A DNA stretch of 64,000 nucleotides from Kryptolebias marmoratus. Its lineage: Eukaryota > Chordata > Actinopteri > Cyprinodontiformes > Rivulidae. A program made the translations under genes and the position numbers. The notes beneath the pieces are model-generated. The model saw only the letters and a list, made by a program, of their open reading frames with translations. It ran no database searches and was not told where the DNA came from. The stretch spans positions 19,304,537 through 19,368,536 of the forward strand of contig NC_051443.1 of assembly GCF_001649575.2 (NCBI RefSeq), in the 5' to 3' direction. This document shows, one piece after another, positions 50,887 through 64,000 of this stretch (its first letter is position 1; the number at the start of each line of letters is the position of its first letter).

Positions 50887-51006
50887 ATGTTTATTTTCAT
50901 ACAAAATAAAATCAAAGTGATAAACCGCAGAGCACAAGATTGCAAAGAATACCAAACTATTTTGAATCAAAAGATGACAAAATTAAACAAAGACTGAACG
51001 GGAAAG

Positions 51007-52824
<1,818 letters not shown>

Positions 52825-53116
52825 TCAAAAGGTCTTCCTGGAACACAAACCAATGTTACAACCCTTCTGCTCACCACGTTTCCTGCTACACAAGGCTGAC
52901 CAAATCTGGAAACCATAAGTTTGTTGTGTTTGTGGCCACAGATTGGTGCCCAAGTTGATCAATCTGAATCAGAACCAAATCACACAGCAATAGAAAACGA
53001 TGATTGTTTCTGATAAATAATGTTTTCCAAATTATGTGGCTGTTTAGGTCCTTGAGTATCCCTTACCTAAATAAACCTGTGACCCAGATGCACTAGAACA
53101 AGGGTCAATTCTGGTC

Positions 53117-53288
53117 CTTGAATGCCACTATCCTGCATGTTTTACCCGTTTCTCTGCTCCAACACACCTGATTTGAATCAATGGGTGATTAACAGGCTTC
53201 TGCAGAACATGAAGAGGTAATTTAACCACTGAATCAGGTGTGTTGGAGCAGAGAAACAAGTAAAACATGCAGGATAGTGGTCTTCAAG
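53117..53288. mobile_element. Palindromic (fold-back) MITE, about 172 bp
   Basis: The left arm (53117-53178: CTTGAATGCCACTATCCTGC, then ATGTTTTACCCGTTTCTCTG and on) is mirrored by the right arm ending at 53288, reverse complement CTTGAAGACCACTATCCTGC. Arms are about 60 bp with few mismatches. It lies in snrpd3 intron 1. Confidence 0.85.
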
Positions 53289-53996
53289 CAACCCCTTTCA
53301 TGGAAATGCTACTGTTCATCCAAAAGGTCTTTTCCAGCTAGATGAACCACCATACCCTGCAAAACTGGTCCAAGAGTGGTTTAATGGACCTTCAGCTCTC
53401 AGTCCGATAGTAATGATCAGATATGGTGGGGAAAGTTTGTGCAGGAGACTTAATCAGACCTTCAGAAGTCATGACAACACTGGCCAGGGATGCTTCTAAG
53501 TCGTAGATGGACGGTCATAATTCTATAGCTGATTATCTCATCAGTAAACCGAAACAGAGTTAAGTCTATTGATTTAAGTATTTAAGCAAGGTTTATTCAC
53601 AGGTTTACTTCCTAAACAGTTTTACTAGTGAGTAAAACATCGTAACTGTGTACTGATTGGTCTGGAGTCAAATGTAGCTTCGAGCTAAGTTAGCTACCTT
53701 AGCTAGCAAGGCTACTTTCCTGTACTATTTAGCTACTACAACTAAACTTCTATACAATTTACTGGTAAATTTGACACTAAATAAATTATTTTAAGTCATT
53801 AAGTTATTTAACTAGTTCTAATTTAATATTTGACCATTTTTAAGCAAACCAGATTCAGTTCGAAAAATACGCGTAGCCAAGCTACAAATGAATGAAAAGA
53901 ACTCCCAAACGCAACTCAGACGTAAACCGATAGTAAAAGTAAAACGAGGGGAAACTGCATTTCTTCTCGGTAGTTAGTATTTCTTGTTATACTTAC

Positions 53997-54175
53997 CTCA
54001 AATTGCGTTTAAAATTGTTTGCTTTGTTGTTGTTTCTTCCTGAGCAATATTCTGCAACGTGCGCTGGACGCTACCGCAGATCTTTGGAGCCCTTTTTTCC
54101 GCCTCCAACGGTGGGTCAACAGGAGTGCTTCCTGTGTCACGTGCCGCGGTGCATTGTGGGATATGTCGTTTTAGA
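53997..54175 (-). promoter_or_regulatory. snrpd3: snrpd3 non-coding first exon and promoter
   Basis: A donor (gtaagt on the minus strand) bounds a non-coding exon at 53997. Upstream lie an E-box CACGTG (54138-54143) and GCATTGTGGGATATGTCGTT (54151-54170). The latter resembles the ZNF143/SBS element of many housekeeping and snRNP gene promoters. The transcription start is presumably between about 54060 and 54140; this is an inference. Confidence 0.55.
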
Positions 54176-54199
54176 ATTAAAACCTAAATCCAACTCATC

Positions 54200-56487
54200 T
54201 AAACCTTGTTTTTATAGCACTTTTTAAACACAAGTGAAACACAGTGTGATTAACAAAAAGAAAACCAAAAAATAAAAAAAATAATAAAAATAAAAGTAAG
54301 AACCAAATTGAACTTAAATGGGTAAAGTTTTAAAGGAAATATTTTGACACCCAGCTAAAGTGGCATAGGAACTATAACTTATAAATGTCTGCTTACCTGG
54401 AGCTGAATCTTGAAATGCTATAAATACACACTGATATTTGTTTAAATACATGTATATTTTTATTAAATGAGGTGCATCAGTTGTTGACTACATTTTCCCT
54501 ATCACTGAAGTAAGGTTTGTCAAAGACATCTGAATTTTCTGATAATATTACTACAATATGAAAATGTACACAAAATTGCAAAAAAAACATTAATAAAACA
54601 TTTGATTCAGTAGCACAGTCGATTTGCATGTTCTTTCTAAAATGACACACAACAGTTTTGCATCCCATTGTCATCATGGCTCCAAGCTGACATTTACAAC
54701 TTTATGGCATTCCATAAAAAGGCTCAATGGTAAACTTTTTTTTCTTCTTGGAAAAATGACTCACAGACAAATCACCCATAACCACATAATTTTCATGATC
54801 TTTATCTCGTCCTTGTCAAAACAACATTACACACAAAACAAAGAATTAAAATGAAAGCTTCATTTCATTTTAATATCCCGGGATATGATCACAAAGTGTA
54901 CCAAACAACTGATATGCATAGGATTAGAATAAATATAAAGCGCATATTATATACATACCCATGTATGTTTATTCTGGGAGACATCTCTACGGGATTGCTA
55001 TGAGGTACATAAAAGTAGCCTAATGCAGGTCTTTCCCACAGGGGAAGAGCTTTTTAATGGGAAAAGAGACCGCATAATGGGATAATAAAAGACATCATCA
55101 AATGAACCTTCATTTGATTTTCATTGCATTTGGCTCATTGACTGGCGTCAGTGGCCTGGCTACTCTGTAAACACCTCTTGGTGAGTAAGTTTGTGGCCAT
55201 GCACTTTACATGTGTGTGCTTCCATATGAATGCATGTGCAGTTTTACTATGTCTGTGTACAAGTCAAACTCTGAAAGTCGTAGCATAACATATATATGGA
55301 GTTGTATTTGCTAAGTTCAAATAAGCCCTTTGTTTTGGCTGATAGGTAGTTTGTTTGTGTACATCTGTGCCTTTGAATCTTGTCACACAGATGTTGAAAT
55401 GGCAACAGCCACATGTTGCCTGGCAGCTATCTAATCACCGATCAAGCCTTCAAGCTATCATGGGTTCTGCAGTTATCCATGCATTTGAGAAATTACATTG
55501 AAGTAGAGCTTTACTGAAGCAGTGGTGCGTCATCAGAATATATTACACTCCTCCTCAGGTTCTAACATCATGTACTGATTACACATTTATTATAACAACT
55601 TCTGTCTATCATATACAGCATGTAAACACTTCATCTATGACATTATGTCTGTGTTTCAGGGCAAAACACTTCATTACTGTCATTCATAGGTTTCAATAGA
55701 AAGTAGCAACAGCTCCATAAAGACACTGACAGTATATTACCTGATGCAGGAATATAGGTGCAATTCAAAAAATAAAATGCAGAATGTAATATATTCCAAT
55801 AAACATGTATATTCTTCAGATAGTTTTCACATTTTGTTTTTTGTCATAATTATTTTAACATTAATTCAAATTGTTTTTACACATCAATCTTCAGAATTTT
55901 TTTTAAGAAAAACTAAACTGTTATTAGTGTTGTCATAATGTAATAAAAACACAAAATTATAAAGAAAAACTTTAAAGAGTTTGAAACTTTCTGCAGTTTT
56001 TTTCACATTAAGACGCACAATTTGTATACAATTAAAAAATTGACACACCACCATAGTTGACCTTGTTGGGAAACCATAAGCATTAGCACAAACTCAGCAT
56101 CTACCTGCTTTGAGCATTTTGTTTTCTAGTTTATGCATATAGAAGAGCTATATCACAAATAATATATATGACTTCAAAGAAAGATTAAAGGTCTAGAATT
56201 TCTCCAAATGTTAATTAGTTGACATCAAATGAATACTTTCTGAGATTTTTATTAAAATCAATCCATTCATGAGATATCTCCTAACACTACAGACAATACA
56301 TACACATACATACACAAACAGACATGAATTAAAACATTATTGCCTTTCGCCTTAGGCGGCAGGCAATGAACAAAAACCACTTTTATTGTTGGCGCTGATT
56401 TACTGAGACTTCATTAATGCTGTCATGTTTGCACAACACTGGGTGTCACGGTGTTAAAACCTGTTTTTGTGCAAACAGTCAACTTTG
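54200..56487. other. Intergenic sequence between adora2a and snrpd3
   Basis: No gene is supported. The right end contains the adora2a 3' UTR with a minus-strand AATAAA at 56382-56387, about 100 nt after the stop. It also holds an interspersed-repeat copy (56195-56370) that this signal directly follows. Confidence 0.5.
56195..56370 (+). repeat. Interspersed repeat copy with GCC/GGC end
   Basis: Contains ATTAAAATCAATCCATTCAT and GAGATATCTCCTAACA, and ends with ATTGCCTTTCGCCTTAGGCG then GCAGGCAAT, a hairpin-like end shared with the copy near 30000. Confidence 0.65.
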
Positions 56488-59400
56488 TCATGAAACCTCA
56501 GTGATATTTGTGGAGCAGGTACAATCTGTCTGATTTGGGGAGTGAGTTTGAATGTTTGCAAAAGCAATGCAGCTTCCTCCGTCTTTGAGCTCTAAAACAC
56601 CTGCTGCTTCCTGTAAACACATGACTGATTTTGATGCATCCTGTGAAGAATATGTCATGGTCCCACTCGTTACATGGTGTCCATTGGGTACATAGCTGCT
56701 CGGTGCATTATCTGAACTTGATGTCCAGCAGCTAGAAAGTTCATGTGCATCATTGTGTCTCGTTTGATCAGGAAAGGGGTCCAGAATGTAGCTGTTTACT
56801 ACCGTGCCACATGTCGAACCCTCTTTACTGGATTGGGAGGTCCGTCTGATGCTGTTACTCCCAACTCCCCTGCCATCAGCGTTCTCAACCCCAAGCTCTT
56901 GTCTACTTTTCAGGATGTGTTGGTAAAAAATCTTCCGAAACGTCTGCCTGAACTCTCGAATGCGGTAGGCGTAGATGAAGGGATTCACAACAGAGTTAGC
57001 GTGGGAGAGGATGATGGCAATGTTCATCACCCAGATGTGTGGGCGTTTGCAGCCCTGACACAGGTGGTTGAAACAATTGATGATGTGCAGAGGAAGCCAA
57101 CAGAGAGCAAACAAACCCACAATTATGGCCAGCGATTTAGCAGCGTGCACTTCCTTCTGCAGGACTGAACGAGACGAGCTCGAAGCCGGCACTTTCTGCC
57201 CAGGAGTAAGTGTGTGCTCAACTTTGACATTCATCAGTCGGAGCTGCCGCAGAGCCACCATAAAGATGTTGACGTAGATGACCAGCATGACTAGCAGAGG
57301 GACCAGCACACAGCCAAAGAAATTGAAATAGACCATATAGTTCAGGGTGACTACTTTCTCAAACAAGCACTGGGTCATGCCTTCAGGACAGCTGATGTTT
57401 CCCTCTGTGGTGATGCTGGAGTTCCACCCTGTGCAACAAAAACAAAAAAATACTGTCAGTTTTTTTCCCTAATTCTTAATTATATCAACTAAATAAATTT
57501 CACCATAATAGAAAATGTGCATGAGATAACCCATTTAGAGGTAAAAATACAAGCATAGTTTGGGTCTCAGAAACCAGCCAAAGTGGAGTACAGCCCAGTG
57601 TATCTCTCCTGCCGGTTTCAAGCAAATGGTGAGGGTTGTATCAGGAAGGGCATCCAGCGTAAAACACTTTTGCCAAAGCAAACATCCAAGGCCTGGGTTA
57701 ACAATGCTGTTGACAAACAGGGTGTCATCAGAAATTGTGCTGCTGTTAGTCAAAGACCACGAGGGGGAAACGTGCCAAGAGACAGAGGGAGAAGAGGAAA
57801 GGTTAGAGTGTAGAACTGAGGGTAGCAATTCTAAATGTAGGGACAATGACAGGTAAATGTAGAGAGCTGGCTGACATGATGCAGAGAAGGAAAGTAGATC
57901 TGTTATGTGTGAAAGAGACCAAGTGGAAGGCCAGCAAAGCTTGCTGCATTGGGACAGGGTTTAAGCTATTTTACCATGGTGTGGATAGAAAGACAATGGA
58001 CATTTTGGTGAAGGAAACAGAGGAGATGAGGAAGTGATGGGCAGGTTTGATGTCAAGTAAAGGAACCAGGAAGGACAGATGGTGGTAGATTTTGCCAAGA
58101 GGATGAAAATGGCTGTAGTCAACACATACTTCCAAAAGATGGAGGAACACTGGGAGGCCTACAAGAGTGGAGGCAGGAGTACGCAAGTAGACTAGACTGT
58201 AAACTAGACTTAGACTAGAGGTGTCTATTTCTGAGGAGCAGTGTGGTTTTATGCCAAGAAAGAGCACCACAGATGCCATTTTTGCTTTGATGATGCTGAC
58301 GGAGAAGTACTTCATTGTGTTTTTGTGGCTTTAGAAAAGCCATATGACAGGGTGCCAAGGGAGGAGCTGTGGTGTTGTATGAGGAAATCTAGAGTTGAAG
58401 AGAAGTATGTCAGACTGGTACAGGACATGTATGAGGACAGCAGGACAGTTGTGAGGTGCGCTGTAGGACCGACAGATAGCTTCATTGTGGAGATGGGACT
58501 GCATCAAGGATTGGGTCTGAGTCCCTTCTTGTTTGCTCTGGTGATGAACAGACCAACAGATGAGGTCAGGCAGGAATTCTCGTGGACTATGATGTTTGCA
58601 GATGACATTGTGATCTGTGGTGAGAACAGGGAACAAGTGGAAGAGAACTTGGAGACATGCCTCATGTCTTTATTTCGTGTGGAAAATAAGTGGACTGAAA
58701 AACAGACAATGGGCCAACGTGGAACTCACACACAATCTCATAATGGGCTTTTTCTTCAGCCTCTTTATTGTACAAGAAGAAAATACACACAGATATGCTG
58801 ACTGTTTCCAAGACTGGACAATAAACAGGATACGACAAGATTCAACCAACAAGATTCAGCCTAATGATTAACAAAACATTCATGTGTTTTTCTTGCACAA
58901 AGACATCTTTGACAATAGTTTTCATATGAAATTTATAGAAGTGACATTATTAATATTGCAAGTAAACACGTCTCACCTGTGTTCCAGCCAAACATCGGTG
59001 TGAGTCCGATGCCAACTGAGAGAATCCAGCACAGTGCTATGATGAACTTCGCCCTCTGACCCGTCACCAAGCTGTGGTACCTGAAAGGTTGAACAGAACC
59101 CCAGTGATACCGTATACTGAGAAATGTTTTGTTTAATCTTTGTGAAAATATAAAATAAAGTCAAAATCTGCCAATATTTTTAAAAAAGGCTGTGCAATGA
59201 AGTCTAACTATATCATTTATATATTTGTCTAAAACAGAATTTAACTTCAACTTCAGCTTTGTAAAACAGGTGTAGATTAATCAGCTCATGTCTATATTTG
59301 TACCCTGCCTGGCTTGTTCACAAATTTGCCTATTAAAATGAACACATTAAATGTTTCAATGTGTAGACGTGTTGTCATCCTGATGTTATGATACATGAGT

Positions 59401-61049
59401 CTGCATATAGTTGTGTCACTGTAAATAAAACATGATTTCCTCTTCATGCTACAGTTTGCTGATATGTCTTTTTTGACTCTGACTTCAAACCCTTGCAAAT
59501 CTGATTACAGTTTTAAACTAAAATCATTTTATGTTGAGAAACGATGAATTTGTAGCCATTGTGCGTGAAATAAGCTTTAAGTAAAGATCTTAAACTTGGA
59601 GTGCATGTTGTGAATCACTCTCAGCTACTAACACATCAAATTTTACTCCATTTTCTGAAAAAAAAGGGTGAATTATAGTAATTTTTGTGTTTTCTAAGTT
59701 TGGCTGGCTGTGGTGGCCATCGTGAATCGAGCTGACTCCAAAAGCTAAACAGTTGTAAACGTCCATCCTAAGATTACTTCCTGCATATTTAAATAAAATT
59801 TGTGCAGTGGTTTGTGGGATATTTTGGTAACAGTTGACACATAAACACACACAAACATAGGAAAAAGTCTTACTGACCATCTTCCCCTTTTGATGGTGGT
59901 AGACTAAAAAAAAGAATAAATATTCACTAACTAGATAAGTACTTGGGCATAAAACTGTCCCAGTATTTTTGAGTGAGACCCTGTAGGGGCAGGTTATCCA
60001 CCTGTGTTAGCATGCAAACACACACTGACAATAGTTATGCAACTGCTTATGTAAATTCATCATGTGATGAGAATTCATAGGACTAAATATACTTGACAAA
60101 AGAAAATGAAACTGCCACTAATGTAGTGGCACCAAAAAAAGGACTGTGATACGTAAACACCTCAGTGTTGTGTTAAAATCCCTTGAACAGAAACAGGAAA
60201 GTTTAGTGCGGCATTTCACTGCTGTGGATGCACACGAGTGCTTGGATAATAGTGGAGATACTGGATTATATTGGCAAAATATCTCCTGGATTTTAATGAA
60301 ACTGTCAAAAAGTAATAATTAGACGTAAATCTATCACTGATTACCTTTTGGAGTCAATCCAATTCAAGATGGCCACCACAGAAACTTAGCCAAAACAAAA
60401 ATGTCTAACTCAGTGAATTTTACCGATATAAAGCTAAAATTTAGTGTGGTGGAAGCTGATCATCATCGTTTTAATAACTTTCATCAAAAACATTACATGT
60501 TTTTGTTTAAGGTTTGGAAAGAACTGCACACAATCTAACATTCTTGGAAATCAGTTGCCCTTCATCCTCCCCACCCCCACTCACCTGAGAGGGTTTTTGA
60601 TTGCGATGTAACGGTCTATGGCGATAGCCAGCAGGCTGAAAATGGAGCTCTGAGTGAGCACGAGGACAAAGCAGGCGATGAACAAGCAGCCGTAGAAATC
60701 GGCACAGAAACCCACACTAATATAAATACAAAATGGGAAACATCTCCAATCAAACATAAGAAATCATCAGTATGTTGTGTCTGATAATGTAATATTTCAG
60801 TGGCACAACATTAACTCCAGCCCCAAATTAAATAACAAGGAAATGATACCTAATTGTGATTGCGAAAGGGATCGCCAGCAGCCCCACAGCAATATCAGCC
60901 ACTGCCAGTGAGACCACGAAGAAGTTGGTGATGCTCTGCAGGTTGGAGTTGAGGCAGACGGCCCAGCAGACCAGGACGTTCCCAGCTACAGCCAGGAGAG
61001 CGATCAGCAGCTCCAGGCCAATGTAAACCACTTGGTAGTTCCTCAGCAT
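56488..61049 (-). CDS. adora2a: Adenosine A2A receptor, complete, four coding exons
   Basis: A plasma-membrane Gs-coupled receptor for adenosine that raises cAMP. Coding exons: 61049-60850, 60716-60585, 59080-58977, 57428-56488 (stop TGA); phases join; 458 aa against 412 in human. Seven membrane segments can be followed: [19 protein letters not shown] (TM1), DRYIAI after TM3, [11 protein letters not shown] (TM6), [12 protein letters not shown] (TM7). Ligand residues of human A2A are conserved: LFE in loop 2 (Phe168, Glu169), Asn253, His250, and His278 in LSHANS. NSS and NIS in loop 2 are N-glycosylation sites. The long third loop and C-tail, [12 protein letters not shown] and SNLQ favour A2A over A2B. 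Introns after TITIS-type and GWNT positions are extra relative to mammals. Which teleost duplicate this is cannot be told. Confidence 0.95.
57545..58700 (+). pseudogene. Decayed non-LTR retrotransposon (LINE) reverse transcriptase
   Basis: On the plus strand, antisense to adora2a, in the intron between 58977 and 57428. Frame 58241-58700 encodes [58 protein letters not shown] and [20 protein letters not shown]. These are reverse transcriptase blocks including the FADD catalytic box. An endonuclease-like piece ([10 protein letters not shown], 57846-58040) lies upstream in another frame. Frameshifts and deletions make it inactive. It looks RTE-like; the clade is not certain. Confidence 0.88.
59520..59840 (+). 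repeat. Interspersed repeat copy in adora2a intron 2
   Basis: Forward copy with AATCACTCTCAGCTACTAAC, GGCTGTGGTGGCCATCGTGA and a terminal GGGATATTTTGGTAACAG. Confidence 0.68.
60235..60490 (-). repeat. Interspersed repeat copy, reverse, in adora2a intron 2
   Basis: Contains GCAAAATATCTCCTGGATTT, GGAGTCAATCCAATTCAAGA and TGGCCACCACAG, the reverse complement of the family consensus. It ends only about 95 bp before the exon at 60585. Confidence 0.68.
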
Positions 61050-61090
61050 GGTTGTTTTTTCCTCCTTTTTTGCTTTCTTTGCTCACTCAT
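61043..61090 (-). CDS. Upstream ORF overlapping the adora2a start codon
   Basis: An ATG at 61090-61088 opens a 15-codon frame, [15 protein letters not shown], whose TGA lies just past the receptor ATG, in a different frame. Such an overlapping uORF would be expected to lower translation of the receptor. It depends on this stretch being in the mature 5' UTR, which is not shown. Confidence 0.45.
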   Translation of the reverse strand: MSEQRKQKRRKKQPC

Positions 61091-64000
61091 CCCACACACT
61101 CAGCTGCTCGTCTTGTTTTTAGACAAAACATTGGCTTGTGGAGCTGCTTGATACGACCTAAGCAAAAAAAAAAAAAAAGTGTTATGAAGACAGAGCTGGA
61201 GCAGGAAGTTCCCACCACAACGATCACATGTTCAAATGCCTGATTTCACTTTATACCTTTACCGTCACAACTGCTGTATTGGTTTATTGGTCTTCCTCTT
61301 TATAAATTTAGCATCTTTTCTGTTTGGTTCAGTGAACTTTGTCACAGAAGGAAGTAGTAGTACGTTAAGGACGGAACGTCTGAGAGGTTTGGCCAACAAA
61401 TGCTAAAGTAAGAACAGCGGTCTGCGGAGGGAAGGAGGAGATAAAACACAGTGTCAGTGATTCAAGCGTGTACAAACAGATTGCAGTGACCGTAAAGTAC
61501 TCGTGCACACACACGTTAGAAAAACTATCTATCACTTTAAAGACAAGGGGACAGGGCCAAAGCAGACAGGCCAACAATGGGCTTTTTATTTTGGGAAAAG
61601 TTTCCCATAAACCCTTTCTGCTAATCATTCCAGTTACTGACACACTTTCCTCCAAACTCGCTGATAATTGCACAAAAAAACACCGATATGCTGCACCAGA
61701 CATTGCAAAACTTTTGCACTTTTTTTTAAGATAAATTCCTGTATGTTGTAATGAAGGTGGGGTTTATTACACAAATCTTGTACAACGTCAGCAACAAGAG
61801 ATCTGAAGGAAAAAAGGGAAAAAAAATTTCACAGTGAAGCTAAATGTTGGGTTGTGTTGATGAAGTACTTCTGTTGCGCCTTTAGAAAATCTCATGAACT
61901 TCAAAAACTAAATTTCTGATTGATTTTGAAGATATTTTTACTTTTGTTATAAAGTTTTCATTAAAAAAATTACACCTCAAGATCACATATAGATGATAAA
62001 AATGGCAGCTCAACAAAAAATGTAAAATGTGTTTTTGGCAAAAGCGTGTAAGTGTAGTTTTAATGGTAATAAAAGAACAGGACATGGGTCATTGGTTGGG
62101 TGTTTAAAACAACTTAAAAGTAAAATAAAACTCTAGCTACTCATATAAACTCAACAGAAGCTCAATGAAGCTGCAAGAAAACAAGCAGGCATCCTGGTTG
62201 GTCATCAACAAGAGACGTCTTGACCAGAATTTCCATCATTCAAAAGATAAAAACCAGTGTGTCAGTGCACGCAGAAAGAAAACGGAGTTCTCTCAAAAAT
62301 GTGAAAACAAAAACAAAAAGCAGCAGAACTGTGGACCAAAGCTGGGATCTAACGCGACCAAAAATGCACTTCAATCCACGACTGAAATAGGAAACTTGTT
62401 CATCATGGACTTACAGAGCTGAAACTGACACCGCAACATTCATGGGTGGACAATAAATGTGCAGAAGTGTGAAGCTGCATTGTAACTGGTTATACTTGAG
62501 AGCTTATTCTTGTCAGGAAATGGAATTTCTTGAGTCATTTACACGATTCTAGTAGATTTTAAGTGCAGGGAAACTCCCAAAAACAAGACGACTAAAAAGA
62601 AACAACGAAATGGTTCGAAAGCAAGATGTTACACTTTATGTAAGACTCAGAGTCCAGGAATTCAATTATTCTGTGAAGCATAAAGTCTCAATTAAAATAT
62701 ATTGTAATAGTGGCATTAAAAAAGTTTAAATATATTCTCCAATTCTTTTAGATTAAGAGCTAAATTATTTATGGCTTCAGTTTACATGTAGGGAATCTCC
62801 CATGACTAATATCAAACCACAGAAATATTGGGTTACTGAACTTGCCACCTTTGAATGACTAAAAATAGGAAGTCTAATTTTAAAATATACATTTTAATAC
62901 CCCAATTAAGGGGGTTACACAAATCAGCCAGAACATTATGACTAGATCCGGTTAATTGAGTAAAACTGCGCATCCTGTCAAAACCCAAAATAGTGATGGG
63001 AGGAAGCAGAATTTTTGCATCCAAGTCTTTTTCCAAATGACTTAACATTTTTACTTTCATGCCTCCTTTCACAGAGAAACAACATTCCCCTAAAGTAGCC
63101 GGATATAAATGAGCTTCTAATGGCAGTGATGGGAAATATGAGAAATATGACCAATCGGTTATTGGAACACGCTGCCAACCGCGCACATGATGTCAAAACC
63201 AAAGTGAATTTCTGGGGTCTCGAAATAACTCCAATCTTAAAACAGTTTACATCAGTCTGTGTCAATGCTATTTCATAAACCTTGACGTTGAACAGCTTTT
63301 TTGGCAGAAATATAGTAACATTCCTTCTGACCCAGGCTGCACCGGGAGAATTAGCTGCTGACAAATGATCAAATAGTTCTCTGTAAATAACCATGAAACT
63401 GACAACAAAGTAAAGATTTATTTGTGCTGTTATCTACAATAGGTAAGATATTAACTGCTCCTCCCGGGAAACCCCACTTCAAGGATCTATCCCTTTAATT
63501 TGATCTCTGGAAATCATCTCAAGAACCCGACTTGGTGTTCCACAGCCCACGGTGAGGCTGTGACCCAGATTTAGGAAACCGGTTCTGTTGACTACAGAAT
63601 GGTAAACATAAAAGTGTAAAGAACCAGTGAGAACTCTGCATATATACGTCTTAAGACGTATAAGATAAGATACAAAGAGAACAAGTGATAAAAGCTATTT
63701 CCTTCCTTGTAACACATTTCACATTCATTGATAATTTCCTTAAATGCACATCAGAGTCACAGTCAGCCCTTTAGCTCCACCAGTGGTAATCCTGACAGGC
63801 GGTCTGTTTACCAAAGTCCAGTTTCTCCTCCATTGTTGTGCTGTTTAAACTTTCTCATAGGCCAAAGGAATTCCAAAACTATTTATCCAGCTGCTTATAA
63901 AGCTGCAGTAAAAGACCTCATGAGGTTGCAACACAATAAGTACCTGCAAATCCCCCGAAGTAAAGGGTGAAACCAGAAACTTACATGCTTTTCTTCAGTG
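61091..64000. other. adora2a upstream region
   Basis: It should contain the adora2a promoter and any 5' non-coding exons, but I cannot place them. AATCAGCCAGAACATTATGA (62925-62944) resembles the tip of a common fish mariner-like repeat, without a second end seen. Minus-strand open frames at 62833-63394 show no recognisable family. Confidence 0.45.

Noticed and set aside
60895..61086. 63-aa minus-strand frame over adora2a exon 1
   Set aside because: Lacks an ATG at its start and is the +1 shadow of the receptor frame; the ATG-initiated uORF at 61090 stops earlier.
62833..63394. Two overlapping minus-strand open frames of 117 and 138 aa at the right edge
   Set aside because: Different frames over the same DNA, with no recognisable motif; not supported as a gene.

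Overview
This is vertebrate nuclear DNA, almost certainly from a ray-finned (teleost) fish. It is AT-rich and intron-rich, with short coding exons, GT-AG splice sites, long CA/TA microsatellites and many transposon relics (Tc1/mariner, hAT-like, LINE) of types common in fish. I cannot name the species.

Four protein-coding genes can be rebuilt exon by exon, with every junction in phase. Left to right: (1) the 3' part of a MADD (DENN/MADD, Rab3 exchange factor) gene on the + strand, 830-24163, thirteen coding exons including a 6-nt microexon; (2) a complete camkk2-type Ca2+/calmodulin-dependent protein kinase kinase on the - strand, sixteen coding exons between 45774 and 34400 plus a probable non-coding first exon near 49911-50100; (3) a complete snrpd3 (spliceosomal Sm-D3) on the - strand, coding 52821-51007, with a probable non-coding first exon at about 53997; (4) a complete adora2a-type adenosine A2A receptor on the - strand, coding 61049-56488 in four exons.

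The rest is intron and intergenic sequence. The 10-kb gap between madd and camkk2 (24.2-34.4 kb) holds a 1.17-kb element with long inverted ends, a hAT-like element carrying a perfect 92-bp palindrome, and copies of an unnamed interspersed repeat. That repeat recurs at least fifteen times across the window, often as tandem pairs. The adora2a introns carry a decayed LINE reverse transcriptase and more copies of it.

The genes are not an operon. Three of them touch neuronal signalling: MADD in Rab3 and vesicle control, CAMKK2 in Ca2+/calmodulin signalling to AMPK and CaMKI/IV, and A2A in cAMP signalling. The most interesting observation is in madd. A 6-nt microexon inserts Ile-Ser into what is otherwise a consensus IQ (calmodulin-binding) motif. 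Skipping it would create the motif and including it would break the spacing, so it could act as a splice-controlled calmodulin switch.
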